This document shows, piece after piece, positions 13,318 through 24,300 of a DNA stretch of 64,000 nucleotides (position 1 is its first letter; the number at the start of each line of letters is the position of its first letter). The notes under the pieces were generated by a model. It was not told the origin of the DNA. It worked only from the letters and a program-made list of their open reading frames with translations, and did not search any database. This stretch comes from Bugula neritina (lineage: Eukaryota > Bryozoa > Gymnolaemata > Cheilostomatida > Bugulidae): assembly GCA_964035545.1 (NCBI GenBank), contig OZ037769.1, forward strand, positions 3,193,001 to 3,257,000, in the 5' to 3' direction. A program made the position numbers and the translations under genes.

Positions 13318-13645
13318 ATATGAAACTGAGAGCTCCTAATTTCTGCAGCCAGCTATTTTGGTCAAACCAAAAAAGATTAGTAAACAAGCTCTCTATTAGA
13401 TTGTTTCACAGTTGCCTGGCTTTACTTTGTCTGTATTTTTTATTGTATTGAATAAAATACATTTTATTGTTTATAGAAAAAGCAAATAAAGTAATTGACA
13501 AAGAATGCAAGCTCTATGTCATGGAGTTACAAACTCAAATGTTAAAGTGAAAATACCAAGTAAATGCAAGCACAAAGAGAAACTGCCATGACTTGTAGTT
13601 TCTTGCACCAAGCGCATCACACTGATTGGAAAAGTACGTTATGAT
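13318..13645 (+). repeat. Dispersed ~300-bp repeat, extra central copy
   Basis: Direct-orientation relative of 14700-15050: both carry ctatgtcatggagttaca, cacaaagagaaactgccatg and a terminal aaaagtac.ttatg. This copy has no partner in the left arm, so it either inserted after duplication or was lost on the left. Confidence 0.65.
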
Positions 13646-14699
13646 AGGACTGGACATCTTGATACGGTATTTTACCCCAGATTTGCCAAAGTCAGAATTC
13701 CCATTGACTAACAGCAGTATCAATTTATTATTGAAAGTTATTTATATTATTATAACTCATCTGTGTCTGAAACTGTATGTTTTACCAATAATTCAGCAGC
13801 AACTCGTAGCCACATGTGATGGAGGTAGCTGCATGTATTGAAGTTACTGATGAGTCTAGGGGAATTTCTCTGCTGTATATTTGAAGATACTAAGACTAAG
13901 AGTGACTTCTGCTAGACAGTTTCCTCATTGAGATCTTCCTTAGAGTAAATATGTAGACTGTAGAGTGCAAAGTTGAAATTCCCAACTCACTATTCTTTAT
14001 AGTAGAAGCCAATACAATGAGTATATCTACAGCTTGCGAGACAGAGTACACGTGTTGGACAGTATACAGCTTTGTTTACAAAGCAATACCTTCAAGGTAA
14101 AGTCCCTTCATGGATTGCCTATTGGATACTCAGGAGTGAAAAAATAATTAATTGTATTATTACCTAGTCAATATAACAGGCATGGGAATTCCCCTGTTAG
14201 TCAGTAGCGATACCCGAATCACGTGACCACACTACTCGTATTCAACTGCCCGATTGCTAGCCAAGCTATGACAAGGGTGTGTAATGTGTATGCTTTCTGT
14301 GTGCAGTGACTGCATGTAATGTGAATGCCTACATTAAGTAGCTGAGAATGTATTGCATTTATATTCCTTATTCACGTTGCACAGAATAAATTATTATTGC
14401 AAATTACAGGCAGATGATGAAATATAATTGTTTCTTTCTGTATATATACACATTGTATATATATATATATATAACATAGTGACAAGGACTTTAGCTGATA
14501 CTGACATCAATACTTTATCATATAGCTAGTATCACAACTTGTCAAGAAAAGTACTGCTTGTATGAAATAGTTAAGTTGTAGATTTGATGAAATAGAATTG
14601 CTCTCATTTCTGTAAAAATAGAATTCTAAGGAGAAGTCATTTTTCTGAAAAGATCTGATAATTCTAAGAGGATGGAAATGGAGTTTGGCTGGACTAAAA

Positions 14700-15050
14700 A
14701 TTTGTTCACAAGAATCAACATACAATATGAAATAGAGAGCCTTATAATTTGTGCAGCCAGCTAACTTGGTCAAACTAGAAAATCAAGTAAACACACTCTC
14801 TATTAGCTTGCTTCAAAGTTTGCTAGGTGCTGTTAGTATTTTTATTTGATTGAATAAAATTATTTTCTTGTTTATAAAAAAAGCAAAAAAAAAATTGACA
14901 AGCAATAAAAGCTCTATGTCATGGAGTTACAGATTCAAATGTTTAAAGCGAAAATTCCAAGTGAAGACATGCACAAAGAGAAACTGCCATGTAATTTAAG
15001 TAGTTTCTTTCACTAAATCCAGCTTGGAGGCGGAAAAAGTACATTATGAG
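14700..15050 (+). repeat. Dispersed ~300-bp repeat, right-arm copy
   Basis: Counterpart of 10738-11045 in the mirrored arm and a direct relative of 13318-13645. See those entries for the shared core. Confidence 0.7.
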
Positions 15051-15431
15051 AATACCCAGTTATATATGGTATTACTCATACTGCATACAGTTACATGTAT
15101 AGGTAAAAAACCAACAAACTTATAACAAAGAACTTCCTTAATATCTTATCTCTTGAAATTTTTGATAAAACTTAATATACAAACTATACACACCATTCTG
15201 CACAACTAACCCACAGAGAGCTTGCATCCTATTGAACAATGTAACAGGTTAACTTGTTCATGGTGGGAATTTCCAACTAGTACATTTGTATAGTCAAATG
15301 ATAAATAGTATAATGGGTGACAGATAACATTGGTTACTATTAATTACTCATATAAATGAATGAGTTGGGAATTCTCAACGTGAAAACCTGCAAAGGAAAG
15401 GCCAAAATGACTTATATTCAAAACTTGATGG

Positions 15432-15438
15432 TATAAAA
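15432..15438 (+). promoter_or_regulatory. TATA box of copy B
   Basis: TATAAAA in ggtataaaatg, about 100 bases before the ATG at 15538, mirroring the copy A promoter. Flanking promoter sequence is also well conserved between the arms. Confidence 0.7.
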
Positions 15439-15537
15439 TGTTCAACTCAGTCAAACCAAAATCATTATTTCTTCAACTACAAATCAGTTCACATCAACTT
15501 GTAACAGAGACTAGTTCTTGGAATAATTTTTGACAAA

Positions 15538-17195
15538 ATGAAATCATTAGTGTTTGTTACTGGAGTGGCTTTGGTAAGTTTCGGTAGCTAATCAGTGATT
15601 AAAAATTATTCATATGTAGATATAGTATAGAAGTGTAATATTATTCTAGTTATTTATGTTTATGTGTATAACATTATAACTGTGGGCTACATAACAGAAA
15701 CCTATATATCCATAATAAAGTGCAAATTATATGTTTACTTACATACAGGCATTTGTAAACTAAATATAACATAGAATTTTTAAGACACTCAACTGTTTAA
15801 TGAAGATAATGTTACATATACAGTACACGTGTAGGCAAATTATCTTTTGATTTTTTTCTGTTAGAACAATTGTGTGCACAACAAAAAGCTATTTAACAAT
15901 CTCATTCTAAATAAATTTATGAAAATTGAATAATATGTCAGTTTCTAACGCCAAATCTGAAAATTTACTCAGAATATTTGTATAATACCAATGTGAGAAA
16001 ACTGTATTTTAATATTATGCGATTTATAATACAATGCTGCATATATAACATGAAATATATAATAATTTTCTACTTTCTGTATCATAATAAACTTTTAAGT
16101 AAGAATGCGTTTTATGTTATTATATTATTATATATTTCAGTATTATATAGATTATCACGTGCTGCATATTATTATAATATATATTTAGATGTACTTTTAG
16201 TATATTATGTTATTTTATTCTATAATAAAACTATACATATTATACAGATGCTGACAATGACTGTAACAAGTGCAGCACTGACTGGCTTGAGAGATGAGAT
16301 CCCAGGAGAGAGACCTTCGGACATCATGAAGGAATTCCAGCAACAAAACATTCACAAGGTGAGAGTTTTGTTTCTACTTAAATACCCACACAGGTCTTCA
16401 ACACAAATCACCTTAGACTTCGCAGGTAAAATATCCAATGGACAACAGAAAAACATTTACCTGCTAGAATAAAGTAACTACCAATGCTACCATATTTTAC
16501 CAGATTATTTTCCATCTATGTGTGTATGAGTGTATCTATATAAACATGTTTCTAACTGTTGCAGCCGGAAGTGGATTGTACAGTGAGGATGTTTAGCTAT
16601 GGGACTGTGAATGCATATTTGGGTGTCAAAAATGGAAAAGTTGTCAATGAAAAACGTGGAAATCACCCTAACAGTGAGTTTGTAATATTTAATAAAGCAC
16701 CTAATTATCATTAAGAAATTGCCACTAAAAACAAATTCAGTTTAACAATTAGTTTGTTGGTATAGTAAAAATTAAACAATATGGTATTTAATTGATCTCA
16801 CGACTAAAATATCATTGTGGAAAAAGCATTACATCCTATAGCAGCTTGTATATTTTAAATTTACAGGGAAAGCACAAAATTGAAGAGCAAGTATAATTAT
16901 AACTTGAACATTTATGGTTGCATGTCTTTTATATGTTATAACCCCTTTGATTGAAAATAACAACAAAAGCATGCTATAATAGTGTTAGAATGTAAAAATA
17001 CATAGACACTTGTTATTTGGTAAAGAATTAACATGATTGATTTTGTTGTGGTGTAGCTAATATCGTGAGTTCCTTCCCACACACACACTTACTAAACAGT
17101 GCATGAAAAGGTTACCTTAGTTAACACTACAAAGTGTCGTTTGACTATCTGTATTCTACAATAGTACATATTATATATATATATATATATATATA

Positions 17196-17280
<85 letters not shown>

Positions 17281-18156
17281 TATACATATATATATTATAC
17301 AGTAGTACATATTATATATATATTATACAATAGTACATTTTATTTATATTCTACAATAGTACACGTTATATACATATTCTACAATAGTACACATTACATA
17401 TTTAGACAGACTTTGGGTGGCCAAGGCTGCTGACAGTGCTAAAGCACGTTCCTACGTAACATTCATTACTGAGAGGGGGAGACGAATTGCTGGAAAACAA
17501 GCTGCAGGTAAAAACAGGTGTGAGCACAGAGTACCCCAAGGAGATGTGGAGAGGCTGGTGATAGAGAATGATAAACTATCCGTTAAGGTAAGATTCATGG
17601 TATTTTATATTATCATTTTAGAATTTAAACTGAAAAACAGTTAATAAAATCATTTCAGAATAAAGTTTTTCTTATAGCAGATGATTAGCAGGTCTTTTCT
17701 TAGATTTGAGTGTCCAATGCAATTTTTAGTGAACTCATTTAATATATACACAATTTTAGTAAAATTATGAATAGTAATGTGAAATTTACGGCTACCTGTG
17801 CAAGACTATAACAGTGGTCTAGGTAAAAATGTTCAATTTACATTACAAAGATATTTGCTATTCTGTAGGTGGTGGATGAATCAGAGGCAGCATATTTTAT
17901 GATCAGAAGATTACCTTTCTGCGGGGAGGCAGATCAAGCCCCCCCTCTTCATGTTCAGCTAATGTTCATGGATCAAGACTCACCCTATCATCGCTACCTA
18001 CTCAATGCACGCCATGTCATTGGTCATGCTGTGGAATATAACCTGGTTAAACCACCAACTCATGACTGTACAGGTGATAAACCCCCACAAGCGTCAGTAG
18101 AACCAGGCACTCTGTTTAGTCTAACATACGGAGAATGCTGGGCAAACTGCAACTAG
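15538..18156 (+). CDS. Secreted protein of unknown family, palindrome copy B
   Basis: Five exons: 15538-15573, 16248-16358, 16565-16673, 17406-17587 and 17869-18156, giving 241 residues with the same lengths and phases as copy A. The signal peptide reads MKSLVFVTGVALMLTMTVTS. Substitutions against copy A are few and mostly mild (for example Q to H before the second junction, F to I in GRRIAGKQ, D to N in the last four residues). All cysteines are kept, and no stop or frameshift is present. The gene faces outward, head to head with copy A across about 5.3 kb. A candidate AATAAA lies at 18675-18680. The function is unknown; a secreted or extracellular role follows from the signal peptide only. 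Confidence 0.85.
17171..17294. repeat. (TA)n microsatellite
   Basis: Long TA run, with TATG/TACA interruptions, in the intron between exons 3 and 4 of copy B; it is the counterpart of 8754-8826. Frames reading Ile-Tyr repeats are artefacts. Confidence 0.95.
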
Positions 18157-18745
18157 GCTGATCTCAATAGAACTATATATTAGTAATATTCAACTCATCA
18201 CTAAGGCTGAGATCTCAATAAAACTATGCACTCATTATTAAGAATTCATTGAAATACTTTTACGCTTTTCAAACCAGTTATAGGAAAATGTTTCCCTACG
18301 ACATCCTTTCTCAAACTTATCATTATTCATTTTTTCTGTCACTTGTGTGAAAATAATGTTTATTTTATTCAACCCTTACACTGATACTGTACTATGTGTA
18401 GGGTACTAATTTTGCAAACTTGCTTTTTACCATGCTGATTTTGAAAACCTTTTTATTAGCTACTTGCCAAGTTGCATTTGGACTATATTAAACCAATTTT
18501 TGTAGTTTTAACATTATACCATGTATGACCAAAGTTGCTATTTATAATTTTCTATTTTCTTTCTAACTATAATTTTTACTGTCTAATGCAAAATCAATCC
18601 TTGTTTAAAACTTATACAAGTGTGAGATTTTTAGCAATATTTATAAGTTATAATTTTTATTTATGTTTACATTCAATAAAACTGCTGAAATGCGAAGATG
18701 TTAAAACTGTTTCATTTGCCTGAAGAACTTGAGTGGTTTCAACTT

Positions 18746-19149
18746 TTTTTAAAAACAATATAAACACTCATCACCTGTATAAGTTACCATCAATAGCACC
18801 ATTGAGTTTTTATAACCCAAAGCAAACTATTTCCAAAACAATTTGATTCACAAAACTAGCTCAATGTTTAAGCTATTTCAGTTCTATGTTGTATAAACAG
18901 ATTCAAATGTTTGATAAAAATGTTGAACACCAAATTCATAGTACAATAATTATAGTGAAACTGTAGCTATAATTACTAGCTACCTAATGTGTTACGAATT
19001 ACCATAGAGAATGCTATACTAAATGTATATAACATTACTTTAGCAGATACTTATTATTATGAAATTTTCATGATTATGAAATGCACAGTAATTAATTGCT
19101 TAACATAAAAATCAATGTAAAGAATTCTTCAGAATGTAAAACTCACTAA
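18746..19149. other. Intergenic, nothing recognised
   Basis: AT-rich sequence between the end of the large palindrome and the start of the second inverted repeat. No coding or repeat signal stands out. Confidence 0.5.
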
Positions 19150-19525
19150 AAAGTAGGGATGATGAGACATACTTTTATTTACACTGAGTTGAAATTGAAA
19201 ATAAAAAATGAAGTGCAAGCCTTCATGTCAGCATAGATTTGAGTGGTTGATTAGCTTAAGACAAGGAATTACAGAAGCTGCAGCAGCTCCATCTCTTTTA
19301 TTTAATTTAGAGTTTAGACCAATGAGAGTGCAGATGAGTAATGATCAGACTGAGTAACAGTTGACAGTTATATTAAATTAAGAAGTATTGTTTTGAGTAT
19401 TCCAATGTAACATCTCCATCACTTGTCGATGGTCAACAAATAAGTTTTGAGTTATTACTAATTCATAATGATTATAATCTCATAAACTTTCACGTGTTTC
19501 CAAAGGTTTAGGAAATAAAAACTTT
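19150..19525 (+). repeat. Left arm of second inverted repeat
   Basis: Its reverse complement resembles 19970-20330: shared actctcattggt, aactctaaattaaataaaag, cagcttctgt and, further out, caaaggtttaggaaat. The arms are clearly diverged, so this is older than the large palindrome. In this arm the frame matching the start of the gene at 20268 is broken after three codons, so it is a promoter-plus-start relic. Confidence 0.7.
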
Positions 19526-19969
19526 GAGCAATTCTTTGTTTGTATAAAATATTCTCCAATTGCATTTCTAACAGTTTAGCATGTTCTGCTTCTATGCATT
19601 ATGTAACTCAATACCCTAACACTTTCTATCTACAGTAATTTACTCTCAGTGCTTTCAGCTGTAAACTTATGGTTTTTGCTTACAGGCCGTTTTGAATTAT
19701 GTAAATACAAGTTTGAAAAATTTAATGTACGCAGACTGTCTCTTTCACAGAAACCACTAAATTGAATACGTTTGTGTATTTGTTGATGATTGTGCTATTC
19801 AATACTTTATTGAGTTGGTTTCAGTACCATAACTCCAACTCATCTTAATTTAATTTAATGTTCTGTGTTCTGTGTTCTGTGTTCTTTATAACGCATACTC
19901 CATGACATGTCTTTGGGCTGATGGGTTAGAATGTTAGATAGTTGTTTCATTTCAGAACTCGAGCTGTTC

Positions 19970-20330
19970 TTGATTTCCTAAACCTTTGAAATCATGTAGA
20001 GTTTTATGCGATTATGGTTATTATGTATTAGTAATTACTTGAACTCTATTTGTTAACAATTGGCAAGTGATAGAGATGTTAGTTCGTTAAAGTCAAAACA
20101 ATACTTCCTAATTTCCCATCCCTCTAATAATTGTTAGTTAACTGCTACACAGGGTGGTAGCTACTCTTCTGTACTCTCATTGGTCCAAACTCTAAATTAA
20201 ATAAAAGAAGTGAAACTCCTACAGCTTCTGTGATTTCTCCTCTCCAGCAGATCAACCAATCAAATTTATGTCGACATGGAGGAAAATTCTATTTTTAGTT
20301 ATGCTTGTAACTAGTTCTATTAGTAATTTC
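19970..20330 (-). repeat. Right arm of second inverted repeat
   Basis: Partner of 19150-19525, separated from it by about 450 bases. It includes the putative promoter and first codons of the ORF at 20268. Between the arms there is only AT-rich sequence with a short gttctgt tandem near 19860-19885. Confidence 0.7.
20176..20210 (+). promoter_or_regulatory. Putative CCAAT and TATA-like promoter
   Basis: An inverted CCAAT motif (cattggtcc) is followed by ttaaataaaag about 65 bases before the ATG at 20268. Both elements are the best conserved part of the two inverted-repeat arms, which suggests selection or a shared promoter origin. Confidence 0.5.
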
Positions 20331-20525
20331 AACTCTGTTGGAGAAGATCGAAAAGTTGTGAAGTTTTGCATGATGTTGTATGAAGTGCTAATTGGTCAAG
20401 AACCTGCCATATTTTTCGCACCAGTGCTCTTCCTCATTTGCTTATATAGAAAGTTTCCACATGTCTATAATTTGCTTTCATATTTACTTGAGGAAGTATA
20501 CAAGATGAACAACCCATGTGCATAA
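20268..20525 (+). CDS. Small putative secreted or membrane protein, unknown
   Basis: Single open frame of 85 residues starting MSTWRKILFLVMLVTSS, a plausible signal peptide. A second hydrophobic stretch (AIFFAPVLFLICLY, about residues 46-59) could be a membrane segment. A promoter-like block lies just upstream and an AATAAA lies at 20684-20689, so this could be a complete intronless gene. No family is recognised. Short length and AT-rich surroundings leave room for a chance frame; the mirrored arm at 19150 holds a broken relative of the first codons. Confidence 0.45.
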   Translation: MSTWRKILFLVMLVTSSISNFNSVGEDRKVVKFCMMLYEVLIGQEPAIFFAPVLFLICLYRKFPHVYNLLSYLLEEVYKMNNPCA

Positions 20526-21353
20526 ACCTAGCTTAAAGTCGCAAGCACCAACCTATGTTGTGGTACGAGGCGTCATCTTAAAACCTTTGTAATTAGGGGT
20601 TTGTTGGTTATTGACCCTAGTATAAGTGATGCTTTTCTTCTCCTCTCCCACCTTGTATGCAATAACTTATTTATGCAATGTGTAATAAATTTGAGTAATA
20701 AGCATGACTTTTATTGCTTTCTTTAAGCTGTATAGTTGCTTAAAACTGATTTTCTATTTACACATGTGTGTCTTATTTGTCTAATCATATCATATCATAA
20801 TCATATCATATAATGATGTGATATAATTACATCATATAATCATATCATATAATAACAGAGGAACTTGGATATACAACTTTGCTAGTAAAGTTTCTGTGAA
20901 GGTGAAGGATTCTATGTACACTTATAATTTATCATCATCTTCATGTATAGTATTTCAGTCACATTTGCAAGAGAAGTGGTGTAATAACTAGTATCAATGC
21001 GCAAGATATTACACCAAACTATGCGCTCACTAGATCATCAAATATGGAACAATATACACGCCTATAGTTTCTATTTATTTGGCAAAGCACTCAAAAACTT
21101 ACTAAATATTTCAAACAATATAATAATACACAACAACATAATAATTTTTAATAGCAAAAGATGGACACACACTACAACTACACTAATATATGGTTATGTC
21201 ATACTAAAGCAAACTGAAACACATATAATATAAACTACACTAATGCATAATGTAAAGCAATATGAATCTTATATTCTTGAAAAATATATGTATTGATAAA
21301 TTGTGGGTAAAAACTCAGAAGAACTTAATAGGAAAAAAAGCCTTAAGGAAGAG
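20526..21353. other. Intergenic; AT-rich palindromic run
   Basis: After the AATAAA at 20684 the region is AT-rich. Around 20785-20850 there are repeated catatcatataat units with internal dyad symmetry. No gene is supported; the short frame at 20997-21233 has no features of a protein. Confidence 0.5.
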
Positions 21354-24300
21354 TTAAAGATGTCCTTCGTAGCTCATCATGAACAGACTGCCGGGCATTA
21401 CGGAAGCAGTCGAATTCTGATTGCCTGTTGGACAATCCACGGAAGAAGGCCTCACGAGTTTCACCTCGGCTTGACTTCTAAAGTTGAACTCAACATGAAC
21501 AATTGTACGGTGATACTCGCTCTCGGGCTCTATCAGCATTAATTGTACGAATTGTGGTTTCACGAGTGAGTAGTTTATCGTACGGTCGCAAATTGGAGGG
21601 AAGCGCTTGACCATAAAATGTGCTGCTCTTCTTTCGGTAGACACCTACAAACGACAGCAGTTGCTTACAAAATGGAGTTCACTAGCTCAACTAGTGTGTT
21701 ATAATAACTAATAAGGGAGCATAACTCTTGATAAGCCATAAATCCATCAGAGTGAACAAAAAATGATTTAGTCAAACTTTTCTATAAAAACTAAAATATA
21801 ATAAAATAAATTTGATATTTGTAACACCCATTTCAACAAACCTTGAAATTTGTTAAAAAATACCGAGGTTGCTTTTGTTTTTTTGTAATTCATGCAAATT
21901 ATTTTTTTCTAAAAAGATTACAGTTTGAAAATATTAAGCAATTAGTTTCAACAAGTCACAGCTGAAAGTTATCGCCCGGTTAAAAAAATTTTCATTTAGA
22001 ATTTTCAGTTTTCGACTAAACTGATACAGCTCCTTGATCTAAAATACTTTACTTAAAATGTTGCATTTTGAAAGTTATGCAAATAGCCAGAAATTGTATG
22101 CAGCAGCACATTTGACAATGGAAAAATAACTCTTTATTTCAACTCACATTTGCCACAATACTATCTCCCATTCTTACAAGTCGCTCTAGTGATCCATAAA
22201 GATGTATGTCAGAGGTATCTTGTATGAGATCTTTGGCACCTAGGTTAGTTACAAACGAGACCAGAGAAAAGCTTCCAGTTTCCACAATCTCAGAGCGCCA
22301 AAGCACACCTGAAAGAGCCAAGTAATCAAAAATAAAATGAATAAATTAATGAATAACAAATGATTTGGTCTAACTTGAGAACTGAAAATTTTTCTACATG
22401 TGAAACATAAGATTTCTCTTTTTATTGCCAATGAAAGTTGTTGACAATAAGTTTGTTGATATTTCTAATAATGGAATGATTTACAGCCATTATTATTACA
22501 CTGCAATGGACATAATAATATATCTTTCAAAATTTAATGTTGACAATATAATAGCTGCGTGTATTTCCATGCACATATTGCAGTATTCGATAGAGTTAAC
22601 TCATTGGCAGACTGGCAAGCTACATGTACTATCAATTGCTAATACTGATCACTGCAAGTTTTAGAGTTGACTTTTTCCATTATACCAACCGCAATCTCTT
22701 TCCATTTATTTTCTGCAGCAGAGAGCACTACCTAGAGGCTGTTATAAAGCTAGAGGGAATAACTCTATAATTATATTATGTATGCCAAATTGACGCCCGT
22801 TGCTAGAGTTATCCTCTATGAGATGATTTTATATGACAGCTTTTTAAATAGCAATCGCTGTTCTTTGCCTAGATTCTGGTCAATAATTCTTCTATAATAC
22901 AGGCATATCGAGATGTTATAATATTTCACTGTGTACAGACATTTATGATCATTGAAAGTAGGCTAACACATTTCTCCCTAGTACATAGTATTTGATCATA
23001 ATATTACTATTTCAATTTGTTTAAACTGAGCTGCTCAATTTTAACTTTAACTTTAATTTAAAGTTTAAGATGTACGAACTTCTAGTTGTAGAGCACGTTC
23101 AGCTCCGGTTACAGGCTGTAACTGAACACTCAGTAATTAGTAATTATTAAACTTAAAGTTAAAGCACTGCAGAATGAGATTCAGATTGTTCAACCTTTGA
23201 AGCTCTGCAAGACTCAGACTCAGACTGAGAGTGAGTCTCAGTCTGAGACTGGTAGCCTTACGGCTTACACTTAAAGTTACAGTTTAAGTTACTGTTAGGC
23301 CAGTTACATGATATTATTTCATATTTGTATTAAAATTTAATTTTATATTGATATAATAACAGTTTTATTACAACATTTAAACAATTTTAATTAAATATTA
23401 TCATAATTATGTATAACATTAACTGTAAGTATTCTGTATTGGCTATTGCTAATGTTATGTTAATTAATTATTATTATAGTTTAAATTTCTAGTCATAGTG
23501 GCATCAGCAAATGAATGCAACTCAACTACAGGAATAGACTTATTTTTGTAGAGAATAGCCACAGGTCTATTATTTATATGCCTATGGCGCTGGGTAAAAT
23601 CGCTAACACTAGTACTAGTAGTAATGATAATTAATAATACTACTAGTAATTTATGTAGTTTAAATTGCTTAATTAGCTAATAATACTGATAATATTGCTA
23701 CTATTGGTATCACTTATTAGTTATTAGTAATGCTAGTAGTAAATGATATTAATATAACTTTTAATAGATATACTATTACTATTAATTTTACAGTAACTAT
23801 GCCTATTAATATTAATTGTTATTTATACAGTAGACTCATACTTATAAGTTATTAGTTATTGCATTTAATATGTTTTATTTTATTATAATTATGAATATAT
23901 TTATAATTATAATATTGGTGCAGTTTGAGCATAAGCAGCTAATTGTTTATTAGCCGCTTATAGTTATTGAATTTATTATTTAATTAATATTATTGCTAAT
24001 TTAATAATAATCATTATTTTGTGAGCTTCAAGTATACAGTTTATTTTATTTTGAATCGTTTGATATTTAATTTGATTTTTTCTATAATTTTTATAATAAT
24101 ACTGATGGTTATTATTGTACCAAGATTCTAAATTACTCTGAGTTTAGCTAACCAGCTTTGTTATAACTAATATAAGAAATGAACTTAAAGCATTGTGATT
24201 ATGAAAAAGTGAGAGTTTATGCTGATAAGTTTATGACTATGGTTATGTCTATTAAAACTATTGCTGTGTGAATGTATATGGCAATACTTATACTAGTTAC

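Larger units (their letters stand above)
11973..13647. other. Spacer between palindrome arms
   Basis: This central stretch is not mirrored. It holds unique sequence (11973-12440), a (GA)n tract with an assembly gap, an AT-rich tandem repeat and an extra copy of the ~300-bp repeat. Open frames here are antisense or low-complexity and are not credible genes. Confidence 0.7.
13648..18745 (-). repeat. Right arm of large inverted duplication
   Basis: Mirror of 7080-11972. The inner border is abrupt near cttgatacggtatttt; the outer border fades after the 3' UTR near 18745. It carries gene copy B in the opposite orientation to copy A. Confidence 0.88.

Noticed and set aside
11805-13841. Small frames at the inner ends of the palindrome arms
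   Set aside because: They are not conserved as proteins between the arms and lie in repeat-rich, non-coding sequence.
22425-22664. 79-codon frame on the plus strand
   Set aside because: It lies in an intron of the minus-strand gene and shows no signal peptide, domain or codon bias.
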